From contig CM077644.1 of the NCBI GenBank assembly GCA_039707465.1, positions 187,227,462 to 187,291,461 on the forward strand: 64,000 nucleotides of DNA, given 5' to 3'. Positions 11,465 through 22,890 of this stretch are shown in pieces. Made by a program: the position numbers and the translations under genes. The notes beneath the pieces were generated by a model. That model was not told the DNA's origin. It made no database searches and saw only the letters and a program-made list of their open reading frames with translations. This DNA is from Rhabdophis nuchalis. Its lineage: Eukaryota; Chordata; Lepidosauria; Squamata; Natricidae. The first letter of the stretch is position 1. Every line of letters starts with the position of its first letter.

Positions 11465-12686
11465 CTCTAACCAAATTAATTGTATCCATGTTAAAAATTC
11501 AGTGTATTGTAATTTCCATTAAATCTCTGGTTTCTAACCCCAGGAGTCTTGGAATTCCATAATATGAATACATTATGGGTTCCTTGGGAAACTAACAGTC
11601 TTGGGTAAATTATCTCAAATATTATAATGCTTCTCACAAAACATTACACGCACATCCTTCTGTACATCCTTACATGTGTCAAAAGCATATAGTTAGGCTT
11701 TATGACTTCTGTCATAGCTATTATTATGGATTTATTATAACTTTATTCCAACATTTCTCCAGAAACTCAAAATGATTTATCAGAAACCTTCCTCATTTCA
11801 GAGGAAATTCTCCCTCATAAGAGCATTTTGAAATTGATTAGACTGGGAGATAACAATGGGTCAAAATTACAAATAGGTTCTACATGTGTACAGGGATGTA
11901 GATCTCATTCTTCTGACCTTGATCCAGTTCTTTAAAATAAGTTTTAAAACGAGTCTAAAATTTCTGATGCTTAACAGACATTAGATGCTTAAGGAACAGG
12001 AGTTAAGGATTTGTATGCTTACCCCCACTGCATTTTTTCTGTATTCCATTTGGTTAGACTACCTCAGGAGCTTAATAAGGGAATTTATTGAGACAATTTG
12101 CATGTGGGCCACAGTAAGAAATGATTTTTTTATTAAATGAATTCAGCAGAGGGCTTTCTATATTTTTTACATTAGTATTTCTTAAATTAAGTTAAACAAC
12201 TTTAATTTTTAAGTTCCCCCCCCCTTAATTTGTAGTGTTGGAACTTAGGAATGATCATTTAATAAAATATCTTCTTAGAAAATAATTTAGGGAGTAGAAA
12301 AGTATTTGTACAGCAGAATCACATACTACATAGAATATTTTAAAAATAATTCTTTAATTACAATATTGTAGTTAACTTGATTTTGAGTTATAACACATGA
12401 AACATCTTGAACCATCTTCTGTTTTGAATATAATTGTCTTCTGTCCTTTTTCTTCTCAGTCTAGTTTACCACATACAACATAGGCCATCCAAACTCCAAA
12501 GATCTAATGAATTTCAACAAACATATAGGTAGTCCTTGTTTAGCAACAACCTTATTTAGTGGCTATTCAAAATTATGATTCTGATTAAAAAGTAGCTTTA
12601 TAACCAATCTTCACATTTGCAATCTTAGTAGCTCTGTAAAGCAAAGGAAAGATGAAGTAATTTCATAAGCCAGTGGCAGTTCCACT
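11465..12686. other. No recognised feature
   Basis: AT-rich, no ORF of note. Confidence 0.55.

Positions 12687-12754
<68 letters not shown>
12687..12754. repeat. (GATA)n microsatellite
   Basis: About 17 units of TAGA/GATA at the tail side of the L2-like fragment at 12755. Confidence 0.97.
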
Positions 12755-12755
<1 letters not shown>

Positions 12756-12955
12756 TTTATTTTTCTATACCGCGTCCTCTCCCCAGGGGGACTCGGAGCG
12801 GTGCACAGGGAAAATTAAAACAACATAAAATATATACATAAATAAGTACAATAAAAACAAATTAAATCAACTGTCCCTGCACTAAAATCCCCATTTTAAA
12901 ATTAACATTCCCTAACCCCTGAGGTAGAGACTAACCACCATTAGACTTAACACTG
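12755..12955 (-). mobile_element. L2-like LINE 3' UTR fragment, type B
   Basis: Contains the reverse-strand type B 3' UTR block (CCAGGGGGACTCGGAGCGG, then TGCACAGGGAAAATTAAAAC) just after a GATA microsatellite that sits where the LINE tail would be. No coding part is retained. Confidence 0.75.
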
Positions 12956-14299
12956 AGTTGCTGATCCCAGTTGTGGTCACTAAATGAGGATTACCTATAT
13001 CACCATTGAACAATGGCAAAATTTAGCAACAGAACTGTACTTTGTGTCAGTACAAAACTTGGTGTTCAGTTTCACCGAACAAGAGTTCTATAAACAGCCA
13101 ATTAACCCTGGATTATATGAAAATGAGAATTACCCAATCCAAATGCAATTTGTTTCATTAGACCAAGAAATCTAATTTATGATGATTGACAGTATATATA
13201 AAATCCTTGAAGCTGGTTAAATTTTCTAAGCCCTTTCTTTCCCTTTCTTGTAAAGTATTTAAAAATATTTTACAACAGGGGTCTCCAACCTTTGCAACTT
13301 TAAGTCTGAAGGACTTCAGCTCCCAGAATTCTCCAGCCAGCAAAGGTTGGAGACCCCAGCTTTACAAGGCTTCTTAAGAGTAACATTCTGCATCTGATGC
13401 CCTCTAGATGTATGCTTATCCACATCTCTCATCATTTTTAGCCAACATGTTTACATGTTGATTCTGGATGATGGAGGTGTCGACCTTACATACATACAAA
13501 GTGGTAGATTTGAAAGAATGTTTTAGACACACTAATGATCCTGGTACTATCTTAAACTGTTATGTTTTCCCATTTATTGGAATGGAAAAGACCATCTTGG
13601 AGATATTTTCTAACAGCAGAAAATATACTCCAAAGAAAGGTTTCCATTTGAGCTGAGTTGTATGATTAGTATGGAGTTTGGCTTATTTTTAACAAGGCAG
13701 GAGAGCTTTGTTTTGTTTTAAAAGCTGCTTGGCAGATCAGAGGGCTACTCTTGAGAAGCTCTTACATCTTTTGAAAAAAAAAATGTCCCAGGGTTCTTAT
13801 GGACCAAGTGGCACCACCAGTAAAATGATGACAGTATTCTCTTTGCAATTCCATTCATCAAGCTCCAACCTAGATGTTCTTCCAGGACATCCTGTTCTGT
13901 TCCTTTTCCCTATAGGTTCTGTTCTGTCCCAAAAGAGAGACACTGTTCTGTAACAATCTATGCAACCTACAAACTTTTTCCAGCCCACAGAACATATTAG
14001 TTTAAAAAAAGAAATCTAAGAACTCCTAATCAACAGGCAAAGCTCTAGTGACAGAAAATTGACTGTATATAAGTGAACTCATTTCCCAGCTTCTCGTGGA
14101 TGCCTAGGGTTCCAGGGAAGTTAATTTGAAAAGTGTCTAGGACTTTGCCCGTTAATAGATTTTGTCCCTAGTACTTAGATTCTTTTCATCTTAAAAGTAT
14201 CTTGTATTTTTTAAATGTTAATGTTTCCTTGAAATGCAGATGCTTACTGAGATGCACCTTAGTTTGTTATGGGTATCCTTGTAGGGGTTTTTTTTGTAT
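12956..14299. other. No recognised feature except the MITE at 13276
   Basis: Short ORFs at 12984-13175 and 13468-13953 show no domain. Confidence 0.5.
13276..13359. mobile_element. Palindromic hAT-type MITE, deleted copy
   Basis: Left half as in the 61.79-kb copy (CAGGGGTCTCCAACCTTTGC, CAGCTCCCAGAATTCTCCAG), but most of the right arm is missing, leaving only AAAGGTTGGAGACCCC. Flanks TTTTACAA and CTTTACAA are a one-mismatch 8-bp duplication. Confidence 0.85.
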
Positions 14300-14307
14300 G
14301 TCTTATG

Positions 14308-14836
14308 TAAGGTGAGCAGATATTCAAAGTCCCAAAGCAGGACACCATCGACAGGTGGGGGGGAGCACTCCGGCGCGTCATGCGCCTGCGCAGAGGGCGT
14401 CAGGGCCGAGGAGGGGGGGCTGCATGCGCTCCAGCATGTCATGCGCTTGCGCAGAGGGCGTCGGGGTTGGGCCATGCTCCCACCCAACCCCACAGGGCCC
14501 TCTTTAAAGACAGTGGCAGTGGCACAGCCCGGTGGCGCTGAGAGCCGCAGGCTCGGGCCGCTGTTGCCTTTAAAGAGGGCACCGCGGGGGCGGGTGGGAG
14601 CGCCCCCCTGCCCCGACACCCTGTGCGCAGGCGTGTGATGCGCCAGAGTGCGTGCATCCCCATCCTCGGCCCCGATGCCTTCCCCGCCCGAGCCAGTGCT
14701 CAGAGGCCTCTGAGCGCATACAGAGCGCCCACCGCCTACCTACAAAAAGCAGGACATTTTGAAGAGGCGGCGGGGCCGGGACATCTGAAGGTGAACCGGA
14801 ACTGTCCCGCCGAAAGCGGGACGTCTGGTCACCTTA
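14308..14836. mobile_element. GC-rich TIR element with 8-bp TSD and fold-back arms
   Basis: Left end TAAGGTGAGCAGATATTC, right end GGGACGTCTGGTCACCTTA (inverted). Flanks are an exact GTCTTATG duplication (14300-14307, 14837-14844), pointing to a hAT-type enzyme. Internal arms pair around 14530, for example GGGCCCTCTTTAAAG with CTTTAAAGAGGGC. The several GC-rich ORFs here are incidental. Confidence 0.85.
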
Positions 14837-14938
14837 GTCTTATGTCCTTATTCATTCATGTCAACAATTTTTAAAGCTGTCACAATAGTGATTCTAGGAA
14901 GCATACAGAAAGTTACAACTACAAAAAGAACCCCAAGA

Positions 14939-15340
14939 TACCATATTTTTCAGAGTATAAGATGCAGCTTTCCCCCCCTAAAAGAGTGTGCAAATGTTGG
15001 TGTCTTATACACCAAATACAGCCATTTTTTGCCTTCTGAAGTCCCATCCCCACATCCCATTTTTGTAAAAAATGGGTGAAAAACGGGGCATTTTTCACCA
15101 AAATGGGTTTTTTCCCTCCCCCACAGAAGCTCTCTACAGGTTTCAGCAGGGCTGTGGGAAGGGAAAATGTCCCCATTTTAGTGAAAAATTGGGGCATTTT
15201 TGCCTTACTCCAGCCCTGCTGAAGCCTACACAATGCTTCTGAGGGGTGGGGAAAGACAAAAACTTTTTTTCTCACTTACCTCTTCAACATCTTGGTGTAT
15301 CTTATACACTGGTGCGTCTTATAGTCTGAAAAATATAGTA
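14939..15340. mobile_element. TA-flanked TIR element, ~400 bp
   Basis: TACCATATTTTTCAGAGTAT at the left pairs with ATAGTCTGAAAAATATAGTA at the right. Both ends carry AAGATGCA/TGCGTCTT inside and TA at the border, as for Tc1/mariner-type non-autonomous elements. No transposase. Confidence 0.8.
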
Positions 15341-15380
15341 ATTTACAAAGTGAACACTTACAACAATAATGCAACATGTC

Positions 15381-15539
15381 CAAAGGTGGTATTGAGCCGG
15401 TTCTTACTGGTTTGGGTGAACCAGTAGTGATGGCTGTTGGAGGCTCCACTCCCCCACCCCTAAGTAATGCACGATCTTCTGCGTATGTGAGCACTCACAT
15501 TTGCGAACCAATAGCAAAGGTAGGTGAATCCCACCACTG
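15381..15539 (-). mobile_element. hAT-like CAGTGGTGGG element with TSD
   Basis: Ends CAAAGGTGGTATTGAGCCGG and GTGAATCCCACCACTG, with flanks AACATGTC and AATATGTC (7 of 8). The body has GTTCTTACTGGTTTGGGTGA as in its relatives. Confidence 0.78.
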
Positions 15540-18175
15540 AATATGTCCAGAATCAATGAAGACAAGAACAGCACAAACCAACTAGCAGAGCTGGCTTAGC
15601 CTTCTGGTCAAAACGCCTAACAGAAGATCCTGGTCTTTGATATGTTATAAAAGACTAACAGGGTTATGGCCATCTGGCTTTCTGTCTATTTAACCACTGG
15701 CATGTCTCCTTGCTGTTCAGCCATTCAATAGGGTCTGATTACTCTCCTGCAATTATCTAAAAATAGTATTGAACTGGATGTTCTACCCTACAATTAATAT
15801 TGCCTTGCATAAGTTTCTTATAAAAATGTATGAATTAAGTATGTCCCATTTAAAACATATATTTTCCATATGTTGTGTGAGTGGGTGACTTATATTACAA
15901 ATTGAAAAGAAAACATCTAAAAGAGAAAAAAGTGGCAATTAAATATTCTCTCTCTTCCTTGCAGAAACTGAGATCAACTCTAGGGAAATTAAAAGAGGCA
16001 ATTCAAGGAGCAATTAATAGGTTATTCATCACTAGCCCCTTGCCATCATCAATATGAAGCAATAAAATTGACTGAAAATATGAAGAAAAAGCAGAAATAT
16101 AGGAATCCTATAAAGATTTGCTAGTTGCTTACCTCCACTGTATATACCAGACAGGCATGTTATTCAAAACCCATTGTAAACCAAGATTTATAAATGGCAT
16201 GGGACATTTAGGTTCTAAGCAGACCTTAGACCTTTTATTTTTCTCACCAACATGGTGTGCCAGCAAAAATTATAGTTTTCTATTCTGTAATAGCTATCTG
16301 GATTTTTACAGCCAAGATCTAATGGGCCAACAGGTATACAATACACAGAGTAACTAAAGAGTAATTTTAGTGGTACATTAGGAATGGACAAACTTCACTC
16401 TCTTTTTTATCAACCAACTCTTATTTCCATATTTTTGTTTCCCCTTTTCCTCATTATTCCCTTCACCATGCTGTCTTCTTTTTCACACAGGTTCCCACCA
16501 GTGTATTTATAATTAATATTAGTGATTAGCTCTCCTTATTAAAGGAATCTTAATGATTCCATTATGGCTATTGTCCTGGAGGCATCCAAGAATATTTGCT
16601 TAAAATAAAAACGATGGGCTTTATTATTTCCAACTGTTATTTGGGTTACATAGAGAAAGCAATTTCAATCCATTTTAGAACAAGTAAATTCAATACAGAA
16701 TGTGTGCTTGATGAGAATTTAAAAAATTAACAATTAAAAAAAAAAGATGTTATTGAAAGGAATGGCATCCCCCCCCCCCACACACACATTTCAGATTGAG
16801 ACAGGGCTTCAAATAATGCATAAAATAAGACTGAAATTCAAGATATGGATCACTGATGTCAGCAAATTGCAAAGATGCCAAAAGTTGGCATACTCGAGAT
16901 ACCATAATGCAAATGTACTTGTGACCTGATAGCTAACTCAAATAAATATACTGCAACATTGTCATATTGGTTTTCTTCCTTGTTCCTCCTTACTCCCTCT
17001 GGGGACAACCATGCTGTGGATACGATGAAAAACCATCTGTTTCTTCTAAATTATTTCTGAAGTGTGCACTGTTCTCTAGCAAAAAACATCTCTTTAAAGT
17101 ATTGGTAATTTAAATGAGAATAGAAATGCCTAAATTTAGAGGATCAGGCCTAATCCCAGATTTCAATCCAGCAAAATTATGGAGAGAGTCTCTGCTGTCA
17201 TTTTACAAGAAAATATATTATATCTTCAGAGTCTCCATCTACTATTTGCTATTTTCTACACCCAAATCACTAGCTGCTGATGTCTAGCCCATCACAATCT
17301 TTCTTAAAAATTAAACTTAATAAGAGAAACCCCCCCGCAGAAATGATGAAAATGAATATGCTAGTAATAATAATGATGGGTGATGATGGTGACGTCAATG
17401 GCAATGGTGATGACAATAGGACTCTTAATACGTTTCACAACACTTATGTGTCCAAGAGTCATATATTTGAGATGGGCAGTATAAATTGAAATAAGATATA
17501 CATTTAAATAAACGTAAATGTTCTCCTATATTATGTCCTAGACAATGAAACTTTATCTTTGCTTATAGTGTTGATCAATATATCTTAAAGAATTATGGAC
17601 ATTGTGAACATGGGGACAAGCTAAGAAAATAATTATACAAAAATGGAAAATGCAGCAATTACTTGCAGTTTTTATACATGCTCACTGTCAGTTTTATCTG
17701 CCTTTTAAGTATTGAAAGAGTTGCTCTCTTAACACATTTAAAAAGAAGGGGATTAATTATGTTAGAAAACAAATCTTTCAGAAAGATGTTTGTAATTGCT
17801 TAAGCTCACAAATAATGGACATAATTGCGGCATTGATTTTAAATATATCCAAAGGTAAATACTTGAGGGAGATTGTTAAAAATAATTTATTTTGAATTTG
17901 AATCCCCCATTATAAACAGCTTTCAGTTGTACAATTGTCTGGCCTATTAGAGAGTGGGTTCCATTTGTAAAAGATTTGTTCACATTTTTTTTGGAGAACA
18001 CAATATTGAGCGTTATCATCATCATCACTGTTATCTGTCTCTCCATCCTAATCTATCTGATAGATTACCTTCCTTCTACCATCTATCATCTATCCATTGT
18101 CCATCTATCTTGAAGGGGAATATATGTTTTATAACAATAATGCCTTTTCTCTGATATGGTTTTCCAACAGTGTAA
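15540..18175. other. No recognised feature
   Basis: 2.6 kb AT-rich. A C-run followed by CA repeats is at 16768-16787. No coding signal recognised. Confidence 0.55.
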
Positions 18176-18539
18176 TCTATATGAATAAAAATGTAAAATA
18201 GTTTGTACGAAGCCGCTAATCTCAAAAACTACTGCACCGATTTACACCAAATTTTGACACAATGTTCCCAAGGACTTCCGATAATAGAATACGTACTCAT
18301 TTTGTGCCTAGCACACGTGTGTCATTTGCAAGGTACACAAATGTAAAATGTACCCACTGATCATGTTTTCACCTCCCTGTAGCCCCGCCCATCAGACTGC
18401 TTTTCAACTGTCAGTGTTGGAAGAGGCCTCATATGGAGGTCTCTTAGGTCCAAAAAGGCACCGAGATAGCAAACTCCCAGGTGGCCCATAGAGAGACAGT
18501 GGGGGGGGGGGGGGAGAAATACAGTTTAATAAAAGAGGG

Positions 18540-18888
18540 ACTAGGGGAGACATGATAGCAGCCTTCCAATATCTTAGGAGTTGCCACAAAGAAGTGGAAG
18601 TCAAGCAATTCTCCAAAGCACCAGAGGGCAGAACAAGAAGCAATGGGTGGAAACTAATCAAGGAGAGAAGGAACTTAGAACTGAGGAGGAATTTCCTGAC
18701 AGTTAGAACAATTAACCAGTGGAACAACCTGCCTCCAGAAGTTGTGAATGCCCCAACACTGGAAGTCTTTAAGAAGATGTTGGATAGCCATTTGCCTGAA
18801 ATGGTATAGGACTTCCTGCCTAGGCAGGGGGTTGGACTAGATGATCTCCAAGGCCCCTTCCAACTCTGCTATTGTATTATTGTATTAT
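18540..18888 (+). mobile_element. CR1-like LINE 3' end
   Basis: A continuous 85-codon frame (18552-18809) encodes the CR1 C-terminus (DMIAAFQYL, GRTRSNGWKL, RRNFLTVRTINQWNNLPPEV, FKKMLDSHLPEM), followed by the typical CR1 3' end GGTTGGACTAGATGATCTCC and CCTTCCAACTCTGCTATTG. 5'-truncated. It lies inside the Helitron-like element and interrupts the minisatellite there. Confidence 0.88.
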
Positions 18889-19245
18889 AGTAGGTAGGTA
18901 GATAGGGGAATAGATAGAGAGGGAGAAATACAGTAGGTAGGTAGGTAGGTAGGTAGAGCGATAGATAGAGATGGAGAAATAAGTTAGATAGGTAGGTAGG
19001 TGGATAGATAGATAGGGAAAACACAGTAGGTATGTAGGTAGGTAGGTAGATAGGGTAATAGGGAGAAATACAGTAGGTAGGTAGGTAGGTAGGTAGAGGG
19101 AGAAGGGAAGAAATATAGTAGGTAGGTAGGTAGATAGATAGATAGGTAGGTAGGTAGGTGGATACAGAGAGAGGGAGAAATACAGTAGGTAGGTAGGTAG
19201 AGGGATAGATAGAGAGTGAGAAATACAGTAGGTAGGTAGGTTGGG
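18889..19245. repeat. TAGG/TAGA-rich minisatellite with ~55-bp higher-order unit
   Basis: Alternating (GTAG)n blocks and GGGAGAAATACAGTAGGTAG joints recur about six times. A related joint (GGGAGAAATACAGT) also lies left of the CR1 insertion at 18510-18525, so the CR1 probably landed inside a pre-existing repeat. Confidence 0.85.
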
Positions 19246-19524
19246 GGTTATATGGTGGTTGTGTGTATGTGTGAAGGTGTAGATCTACACACAGATTGGT
19301 TGGCCATTTAACCAGACTTTGCCACAGCAACGCATGGCCGGGTATAGCTAGTAGAACAATAAATACATTAATGAAATCCACACTTGCAACTTAACTAAAG
19401 CAATAAAAATTGGTCTTTTAAAAATTCTAAAATAGCATTTTTTTATGGCTTAGCTCCATGCAGAGCCATTCAGAATTACAGTGAATCTAACTGTGTTCAA
19501 TGTGGTTGACATCTTGCTAAGAAT

Positions 19525-19848
19525 TTTAGCAAAAGTAAATTTCCAGTTGGGTCCAACTCTAGCGACAGTGCTCATCTACGTTTCTTAGCTGAGGGAGCCA
19601 GCATTGTCCAAAGACACTTTAATGTTCATGTGGCCAGCATGACTATACATGAGGCATAAGGAGTGCTTCCCACTGAAGTGGTACCTATTTATCTACTTGC
19701 ATTTGCAAGGTTTGGAATTGCTAAGTTGACAGGAACTGGGACAATTAATGAGAATTCACCCTGTTGCCCGGTGTTCAAGTCTCAAACCCAGGCTGCCAGG
19801 TTTCCAGTTGACAAGTTCAGCGTCTTTAACTGCTGAAGCATCGAACTC
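19525..19848 (-). mobile_element. tRNA-derived SINE, BovB-tailed type (Sauria-like, tentative)
   Basis: Reverse-strand copy of the element at 35.36 kb. CATGTGGCCAGCATGACTAT, CCCTGTTGCCCGGTG and CAGCGTCTTTAACTGCTGAA mark tail, body and tRNA-like head. About 320 bp, degraded. Confidence 0.65.
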
Positions 19849-20547
19849 CCAATCAAGCATTTTAGCAATGCAGTCTTATTTCACACTCCATTTCTATCTG
19901 GACAAGATGTATTGCAACTTCATAGGATTTTTATTTTGTTTGAGCTTAGAGTTTAGTCCTGTGGGAGCCACTGCCTGTCTGGTAAGTTTTTGTAGCAAAG
20001 AAGATGGACTATGCTTCAGATTCCATACTTAGAGAAGTTTTAGTACAGGACTCCTTGGATGCATTTAAAATTAAAGCACAACATCAAACTGCAATGCATA
20101 TCGCAAAAGGAAATGTTGATGTTATTAATATTTATGAGAAAACAGTGTTTCATGAATTTGGCCTGTTCCTAAAGATTAGGCTTGTGAAAAAACAGGCTCT
20201 AGGGCTTTCTGCTCATTTGTCCTTAATGAATGCTCTCAGAGGATGTTAAAGAGAAGGTCCACTCTTGCTTATGTTCAGCTGTGATTTACTGGATTAGAAT
20301 AAAATACATTGGTGCTAAGGCCTCCCAACAGAGCAGAAGTTATAGATGAAATTACAGGTTTCCCAAAAATGGAAGGAGGGGCATATAACTTAAGCAGAAT
20401 ATCGATGGGGGGGATTTCCAAATCTCTAAGGACAGGGTCAAGAAGGTTAATGAGGCCAGGAAGATCAATACTCAGAATGAAGTGAGGGTTCAGAAACAAC
20501 AAAAAGAGATCAAAGTCAAGGAAGTGGTCAATCTACAGAATGGAGAA
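19849..20547. other. Unassigned, possible old repeat
   Basis: Open frames at 20004-20249 (plus) and 20275-20502 (minus; NPHFILSIDLPGLINLLDPV) look repeat-like, but I cannot place them in a family. Confidence 0.4.
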
Positions 20548-21158
20548 TATTTATTTATTTATTTATTTTATTTTTCATATTTATATTCCATGCCCATCTC
20601 CCACAAAGGGACCCAGGGCGGCGTACAGGAAGATTAAAAATACAAATATACAAATATACAAAATACAAAGACTCTTAAAACTATATTAAACCCAACCCTG
20701 TGCTAAAACTTAATTAAAACCCCCAAATTAAAACTTTGATCAACTAAAAGTCAGTTCGGTGTCGGGTAGTTCATGCCAGGCCGGCTAGATGAAAAAAGTG
20801 CGCTTTTAGGCGCTGGCGGAACAGGCGGAGGTCAGAGATGACACGGAGTTCGGGAGGTAGATCGTTCCAGAGGGCTCGGCCCCTTCCCCTGGGCGTCGCC
20901 AACCGGCATTGCCCGGCCGCTGGCGCCCGGAGAAGACCCTCTCTGTGGGAGCAAATCGGACGTAGGGACGTATGGAGCAGCAGACGGTCTCGCAGGTAAC
21001 TAGGCCCCGTGCCATGGAGCACCTTGAAGATGGTCATCAATACCTTGTAACGCACCCAAAAGGTCACAGGTAGCCAGTGCAGCTCGCTCAGGAGAGGTGT
21101 TATATGGGATTGCCGAGAGGCTCCCATGATTACCCACACGGCCGCGTTCTGGACTAAC
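20548..21158 (-). mobile_element. L2-like LINE 3' fragment, third 3'-end type (C)
   Basis: The reverse strand encodes the L2-like C-terminus (MGASRQSHITPLLSELHWLP, SYLRDRLL, HREGLLRAPAAG, ending FHLAGLA) and a 3' UTR whose GACCCAGGGCGGCGTACAGG block differs from types A and B. The tail reads as ATTTATTT at 20548-20570. It is 5'-truncated near 21158, within the segment encoding VQNAA. Confidence 0.87.
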
Positions 21159-21574
21159 TAATATGGATAAGATGGTGGATAAGAATATCGATAAAATGGT
21201 GATTGGCAATAGGCTGAACTGCTTAATTCTGATTTTGCACCAGCATTTCTATTCTGCCCCCGTGTTGGAATCGATAAGTCATGACTACCTCTTCGTTTTA
21301 CAAATAGTTAAACCTTAGGGGTGTCTATCCATACTCTTTAACCTAAGATAGCTGGTATGCTTTAGGTCCCGTCCATTAAGAATGCCACCAACCAGGACCC
21401 AAGAAATGGGCCTTCATCATCGCAAGGTCTACCCTGTGGAAACAGCATCTCCAAAATGATACTCATACTCATACCTTAAAACCTGACACTTTCCTAAGCC
21501 TTGGTTAGGATGGGTGGCAGCCCCTTAGTGGAAAATGCTGTTCATATGTCACACTATTTTTGTTGTTGCTAATT

Positions 21575-22340
21575 TAAGATTATTTATTTATTGATTTATT
21601 GATATTTATTTATGTGTTTGTCAACAACTACAAGGAAACAAGTATGAAAACACATGAAAAAATGGCACTAATAAATGGATATAAATAAGCAAAACATAGC
21701 CATAAACACATAAAAAGAGTACATATAAATGGGACAGTAGGACAGGGACTGTAGGCACACTAGTGCGCTTATGCATGCCCCCTTAGGGACCACTTAAGAA
21801 ATGCGTAAGGTCTACAGGAGACAGCTTAAGGTAAAAGGTATGGAGATTAGAAGAACTAGCAAGAGGATCAGGTAGGGTGTTCCACACATTTACTACTCTA
21901 TTGTTTTTCCTGCAATCAAGATAGAATGGATTACATTTAGTTTGTATCTATTGATAGCCCTTATGTTATTGCAGTTGAAGAAAAAGTAGTCATTAATAGG
22001 TAGGATGTTGTGGCAGATTATCTTGAGCATTAAGCTCAGGTTGGAATGTGGACGGCGTAGTTCAAGTTACCCAGGCCTAAAATGTCAAGCCTGGTGGTAT
22101 ATGGAATTTTATTACGAGCAGAGGAGTTGAGTACTGTTCCTGTAAAATACCTCTGGACCATCCCTAATGTTTTAATGTCCGAAATGCGGTGTGGGTTCCA
22201 GGCAGGTGAGCAGTATTCAAGTATAGGTCTGGCAAAGGTTATGAATGCCCTAGTTAGCAGCACAGTGTTACTAGAGAGACTAGAATTATGACTAGAATCA
22301 CCATGGAACTGGATGGTCTTACAAATGTAATAACAAACAA
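21575..22340 (-). mobile_element. Non-LTR LINE C-terminal fragment, CR1/Jockey-type, other family
   Basis: The reverse strand holds an 85+ codon frame with LLTRAFITFARPILEYCSPA, WNPHRISDIKTLGMVQRYFT and KIPYTTRLDILGL, the post-catalytic RT region of CR1/Jockey-group LINEs. It is followed by decayed coding (NDYFFFNCNNIRAINRYKLN) and an A/T-rich 3' end near 21575. It differs clearly from the L2-like and CR1 copies elsewhere in the window. The family is not identified. Confidence 0.7.
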
Positions 22341-22772
22341 ACAAAGATATAATATTTGAGACCTCCTAGATGACAGGAGAGGTGCCAAAAGATTGCTGAA
22401 GAGGAAACATTGCTTATTTTTTTAAGGGGGAAATATTAAGTTTTAAATAAGTATGTATTTGACCATGGCATGAACATCTTTGGCAAACTGTAACATGCAA
22501 TTACTGATTAATATATTATACTTAATATATTGTATATAGGAAAAAAACCCCATAAGAAACAGGTATTTTGTATATTGGTACATCTCATAATTGGTATATC
22601 TCTGAATATATACCAATATGTTGGTATATAAAAGCCCTTTCAGAACCTGGAAACATTATTCTAGTTATTCAGCTTGCGTCATTCATAGATTGGCTCTGGA
22701 CCAATGTGTTCTTTTGACATTGGCTTGGCTTAAGTGAGATCATGTCTTGTCACTGCAAGAACTATATAGCAC

Positions 22773-22776
<4 letters not shown>

Positions 22777-22834
<58 letters not shown>
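22777..22834. repeat. (AAT)n microsatellite
   Basis: About 19 units. The poly-Asn frame over it is an artefact. A short L2-like 3' scrap follows. Confidence 0.96.
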
Positions 22835-22890
22835 TTAATTTATAACCCGTTCTCTCTCCCCAAAGGGACATCAGGAGCAGGGCACTGTTT
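22835..22890 (-). mobile_element. Possible short L2-like 3' UTR scrap
   Basis: AATTTAATTTATAACCCGTT and CTCTCTCCCCAAAGGGAC next to an AAT array resemble the beginning of the 53.06-kb fragment. The match ends after about 50 bp. Confidence 0.5.

Larger units (their letters stand above)
18176..19352 (+). mobile_element. Helitron-like non-autonomous element (candidate)
   Basis: The left end is TCTATATGAATAAAAATGTA followed by AATCTCAAAAACTACTGCAC, a 5' region of the type I associate with animal Helitrons (TC start, AAAAACTACTG motif). The right end is GGCCGGGTATAGCTAGT, a CTAG terminus followed by T, preceded by a short GC-rich stretch. It is flanked by A on the left and T on the right, as expected for insertion between A and T. 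No TIRs or target duplication are seen. Inside are a CR1 piece (18540-18888) and a TAGG minisatellite. No Rep/helicase coding is present. Confidence 0.6.

Noticed and set aside
14218..14663. ORFs up to 133 codons in both strands
   Set aside because: They are incidental frames in a GC-rich non-autonomous transposon with fold-back arms.
18869..19381. 170-codon reverse frame rich in YLPTY
   Set aside because: It is produced by the TAGG minisatellite.
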